Assembly: GCA_016795105.1 (NCBI GenBank)
Contig: JAEUIH010000040.1
Span: 1-64,000 of the forward strand
DNA: 64,000 nucleotides
From: Planctomyces sp.
Lineage (GTDB): Bacteria; Planctomycetota; Planctomycetia; Planctomycetales; Planctomycetaceae
Direction: 5' to 3'
The notes beneath the pieces are model-generated. The model had not been told where the DNA came from and searched no databases. It saw nothing but the letters and a program-made list of their open reading frames with translations. Below are positions 62,601-64,000 of this stretch, piece after piece. Numbering within the stretch: the stretch's first letter is position 1; every line of letters starts with the position of its first letter. Made by a program: the position numbers and the translations under genes.

Positions 62601-64000
62601 GATTGTCACCGATGCAGACCGCAAAATTGTGATTGCAACTGCGACGGATGAACAGCATGTCACAATCGACCAGATTACATCGCAGATGAAGGGCGCTGAA
62701 CTTGATGGTGACCTTCCTGTTTCGGCCATCTACACGCTTCGCAATGCCAGTGCAACGGAGCTCCAGACACTGCTCACATCGATGTATTCACGATTCGACA
62801 ATGTCCGATTGACCGTGAACGAGAAGACAGGTCGACTAATTGTCCTTGCACGTCCTGAGCAACAAACCTCCATTCGGGAATTGATCGAGAAATTTGACAG
62901 CGATCCGGTTGATAAGGCAAAAAAGGAACTGGCCGTCTTTCGGCTGAATCAGATTGATGGCCTGTCGCTGCAACAGGCTCTTCAGCCATTGCTGCCCCCC
63001 AACGCGCAAGTGACCGCTGACAGAATTGGACGACAGCTGTTCGTCAGTGCTGAAACAGAGGATATGCCAGCGATTCGCGAACTCGTGCAGACAATGATGT
63101 CATCGTCTGCCACCAGCGAAGGACTGATTACGCGGATTTATAAGGTCCGTCCTTTTGAAGCCGATGAAGCTCAGGAGGTTCTGATGAGACTGTTTCCGGA
63201 CGCTACGCTGGTAACAGATGTCAGCCAGGAGATCCTGACCGCGACCGCAACAGAGACTCAGCACGCAACGATTAAAGATGTTGTCGAACAGATGGTCAGT
63301 CAGACGTCAGATGAGAATAGTCCACAACCTCGGGTTTACCCCCTGCGTTTTGCAGATGGCGAGAATCTGGTACTAACGCTCGGGACTCTGTTCAATCGAT
63401 CGGACAACGTCAGAGCGTCGTTTGATTCAAATACCGGCTCTCTGCTGGTTGTGGCCCGTCCTACACAACATGCAATTGTTCAGAAACTGATTGAAGACAT
63501 CGAACCGACATCGACGCAGAATTCTGCAAGGACCTTGGAGATTTACTCGCTTCAGGCGACGGAAGGCAAAACTGCCACACAGGTTGCAGAAGGGATGCTG
63601 AAAGGAATCGATCCTGCGGCAACTGTATCCTGGGATCCGAACTCACGTCAGTTGATCGTCACTACAACTCCTGCCGGGCATGCTGAAGTGAAGCGGGGCG
63701 TCGAACGATTTCAGGAAGCGGATCCTCGAGAAATGGATGTGCTCCAGTTGCGTACACTCAGCCCTTCGTCGGCTCAAAATGCGATTGAAGGTCTTTACGG
63801 AGACAGCTTCTCTGATGAAGGAAGCTACCCAATCATTCAGGCCGATGAAGATTCTCAACAATTGCTTCTTCGTGGTACAAAGAAACAGCTTCAGGAGATT
63901 CGAACACTCCTTCGAAAGATGGGTGAAACTCAGATTGCTGAGCTGGGGGGCGTCGATGAACCCGTTCGACGAAACCTGCGAGTCATTCAAATTGAAGGCG
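59620..64000 (+). CDS. Giant secretin-N repeat protein (partial at window edge)
   Basis: An open frame of at least 1460 codons from the ATG at 59620, still open at the window end. The N-terminus looks like a signal region (about 18-34 hydrophobic), then an LTEEQ-type helical stretch (about 71-125), then an STN-like domain (about 130-215). From about residue 235, at least 18 units of 60-75 residues follow. Each starts with a hydrophobic strand such as YPL or YSL, has a helix ending in VxPxA, and a strand RRLLVxAT followed by DHxxI. The pattern matches secretin-N domains; no secretin core is visible in what is seen. It lies 1.9 kb downstream of the secretin gene. Confidence 0.85.
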   Translation, partial: MKTDQHPLPLLRRSSELPFRICIIALLTTWSGLFTTNDCLYAGQEPAQDAIAAPAQPPIESPAADYMRLAASEVAASLGLTEEQAASVQQVLTEHQTALTTADDTTRPSIVASTNDKLKSLLTQDQQRLFVSLFTDKKLRFNFRSQKWADVLDWMAKEADLSLVMETPPPGTFNYSDRKDYSTTEAIDLLNGWLLTKGFTLVRRERMLMCLDLKSGLPEGAIPSIQPTELVTRGRYEFVSVLFPLESRPAEAVLMEIKPLLGTYGKAEALPQTQQILVIDTATNLKVIEQIVRRIPVPAPGPAVTSPPAAVLTVYPIIHANPTQAGEVLKQILAGSTVVVDAKASQISVNAIPSEQVKAKSIIDQLEQNQGPDVQPVVKLYPALVTDADQLLATLKLIAPGGQFRIDPVSGNVVAWAPPADQIHIEETIKTIMASQPAGNVRQMQVYALKNLEPTAVYTMIATVVPSARVTINTTTKSLIVMGSQSDQEAVARLIAQLEEQTDVGTAQKDLKAYPVSPLTLTTAVTLMATAIPQAQVVADAPGQRILVLANSADQARAEILLNSLATAEVSGRTLKMYEADRIDTTSVVALLTTVVPQASVTVDAVNRRLLIVAAEQDHKSVTDVLEQVKLSEDDAQRTVKSHPLQPRVSSTTIVTLAASLAPRASVAVDEANRRLLVTGTDRDHALIDQIIEQVQNDSAGILPELRFYPLQKATSTTAVALLQTIVPTARVTVQPEANRLNIVATPDEHQKVTETLQLLETGTEQTQKSLEFFSVGSIGAADTRTLLATTFTDVTFVATADGSKLMAWVTASQSARIQELLEKLTVERPFDSATSLKFYSIRDLGASATTVLTRAVPKATITPGATADQVAVVASEEDHAKFAEVLAQLESQKEVTSDRTLEVFSIRGTTPAAVLQVLQPLVDTSVQLTIDTVGQQLFVRATAEKHEQIRPVVQQVLASLEEKNRRSTKTYVVGAPNADEAQEVLLALFPDAKIVTDADRKIVIATATDEQHVTIDQITSQMKGAELDGDLPVSAIYTLRNASATELQTLLTSMYSRFDNVRLTVNEKTGRLIVLARPEQQTSIRELIEKFDSDPVDKAKKELAVFRLNQIDGLSLQQALQPLLPPNAQVTADRIGRQLFVSAETEDMPAIRELVQTMMSSSATSEGLITRIYKVRPFEADEAQEVLMRLFPDATLVTDVSQEILTATATETQHATIKDVVEQMVSQTSDENSPQPRVYPLRFADGENLVLTLGTLFNRSDNVRASFDSNTGSLLVVARPTQHAIVQKLIEDIEPTSTQNSARTLEIYSLQATEGKTATQVAEGMLKGIDPAATVSWDPNSRQLIVTTTPAGHAEVKRGVERFQEADPREMDVLQLRTLSPSSAQNAIEGLYGDSFSDEGSYPIIQADEDSQQLLLRGTKKQLQEIRTLLRKMGETQIAELGGVDEPVRRNLRVIQIEG

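Overview
The window looks like a chromosomal segment of a planctomycete (Planctomycetota). The evidence is a Tat-dependent DUF1501 protein, a MoxR/DUF58/VWA cluster facing a cluster with a squalene-cyclase-fold protein, a bacterial tetrahydromethanopterin (H4MPT) gene pair, a TlpA domain at the end of a very large secreted protein, and intergenic hairpin repeats. No phage, plasmid, IS, CRISPR or tRNA signature was seen, and the genus cannot be fixed from sequence alone.

Layout. 1-7600: a PH-domain membrane protein, a BamA-type outer-membrane assembly protein, and a translationally coupled DUF447/beta-RFAP synthase pair, separated by repeat-rich gaps. 7.6-22.0 kb: two divergent operons. Leftward is MoxR ATPase, DUF58, BatA-like VWA protein and a second VWA protein. 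Rightward is a large coiled-coil membrane protein, a prenyltransferase/squalene-oxidase-repeat protein and a giant secreted protein ending in thioredoxin. 22.0-28.0 kb: a tightly overlapping six-gene leftward operon (OleD-like SDR, GT2, alpha/beta hydrolase, KAS III, metallo-beta-lactamase-fold hydrolase, UGT-type glycosyltransferase) that looks like an uncharacterised glycolipid or polyketide-like pathway. 28.2-33.0 kb: DUF1501, Lgt and an ECF sigma factor facing SppA. 33.2-44.1 kb: a YHS-like envelope protein, a degenerate NtrC-family protein, an SGNH-like protein, glutamate dehydrogenase, a cyclic-nucleotide-domain protein, ProA, ribosomal proteins L35 and L20, and PheS. 44.1-53.5 kb: a zinc-ribbon protein, a PQQ-propeller protein, an FHA-GAF-sigma54 activator, a SirB1/transglutaminase-like protein and a complete sugar-type ABC importer. 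53.9-64.0 kb: a secretin with about nine N-terminal repeats, a lipoprotein, a BON-domain protein on the other strand, and a huge protein built of at least 18 secretin-N-like repeats that runs off the window.

Two themes stand out. First, the envelope: BamA, Lgt, SppA, the secretin and the secretin-N repeat protein suggest an elaborate trans-periplasmic apparatus. Second, hairpin repeats sit flush against stop codons. In the sigma-factor/sppA gap, a five-copy 53-bp array plus one inverted copy fills the whole interval between two convergent genes and supplies both stop codons. The most promising undescribed systems are the secretin plus secretin-N repeat locus (53.9-64 kb) and the six-gene KAS III/SDR/glycosyltransferase operon (22-28 kb).
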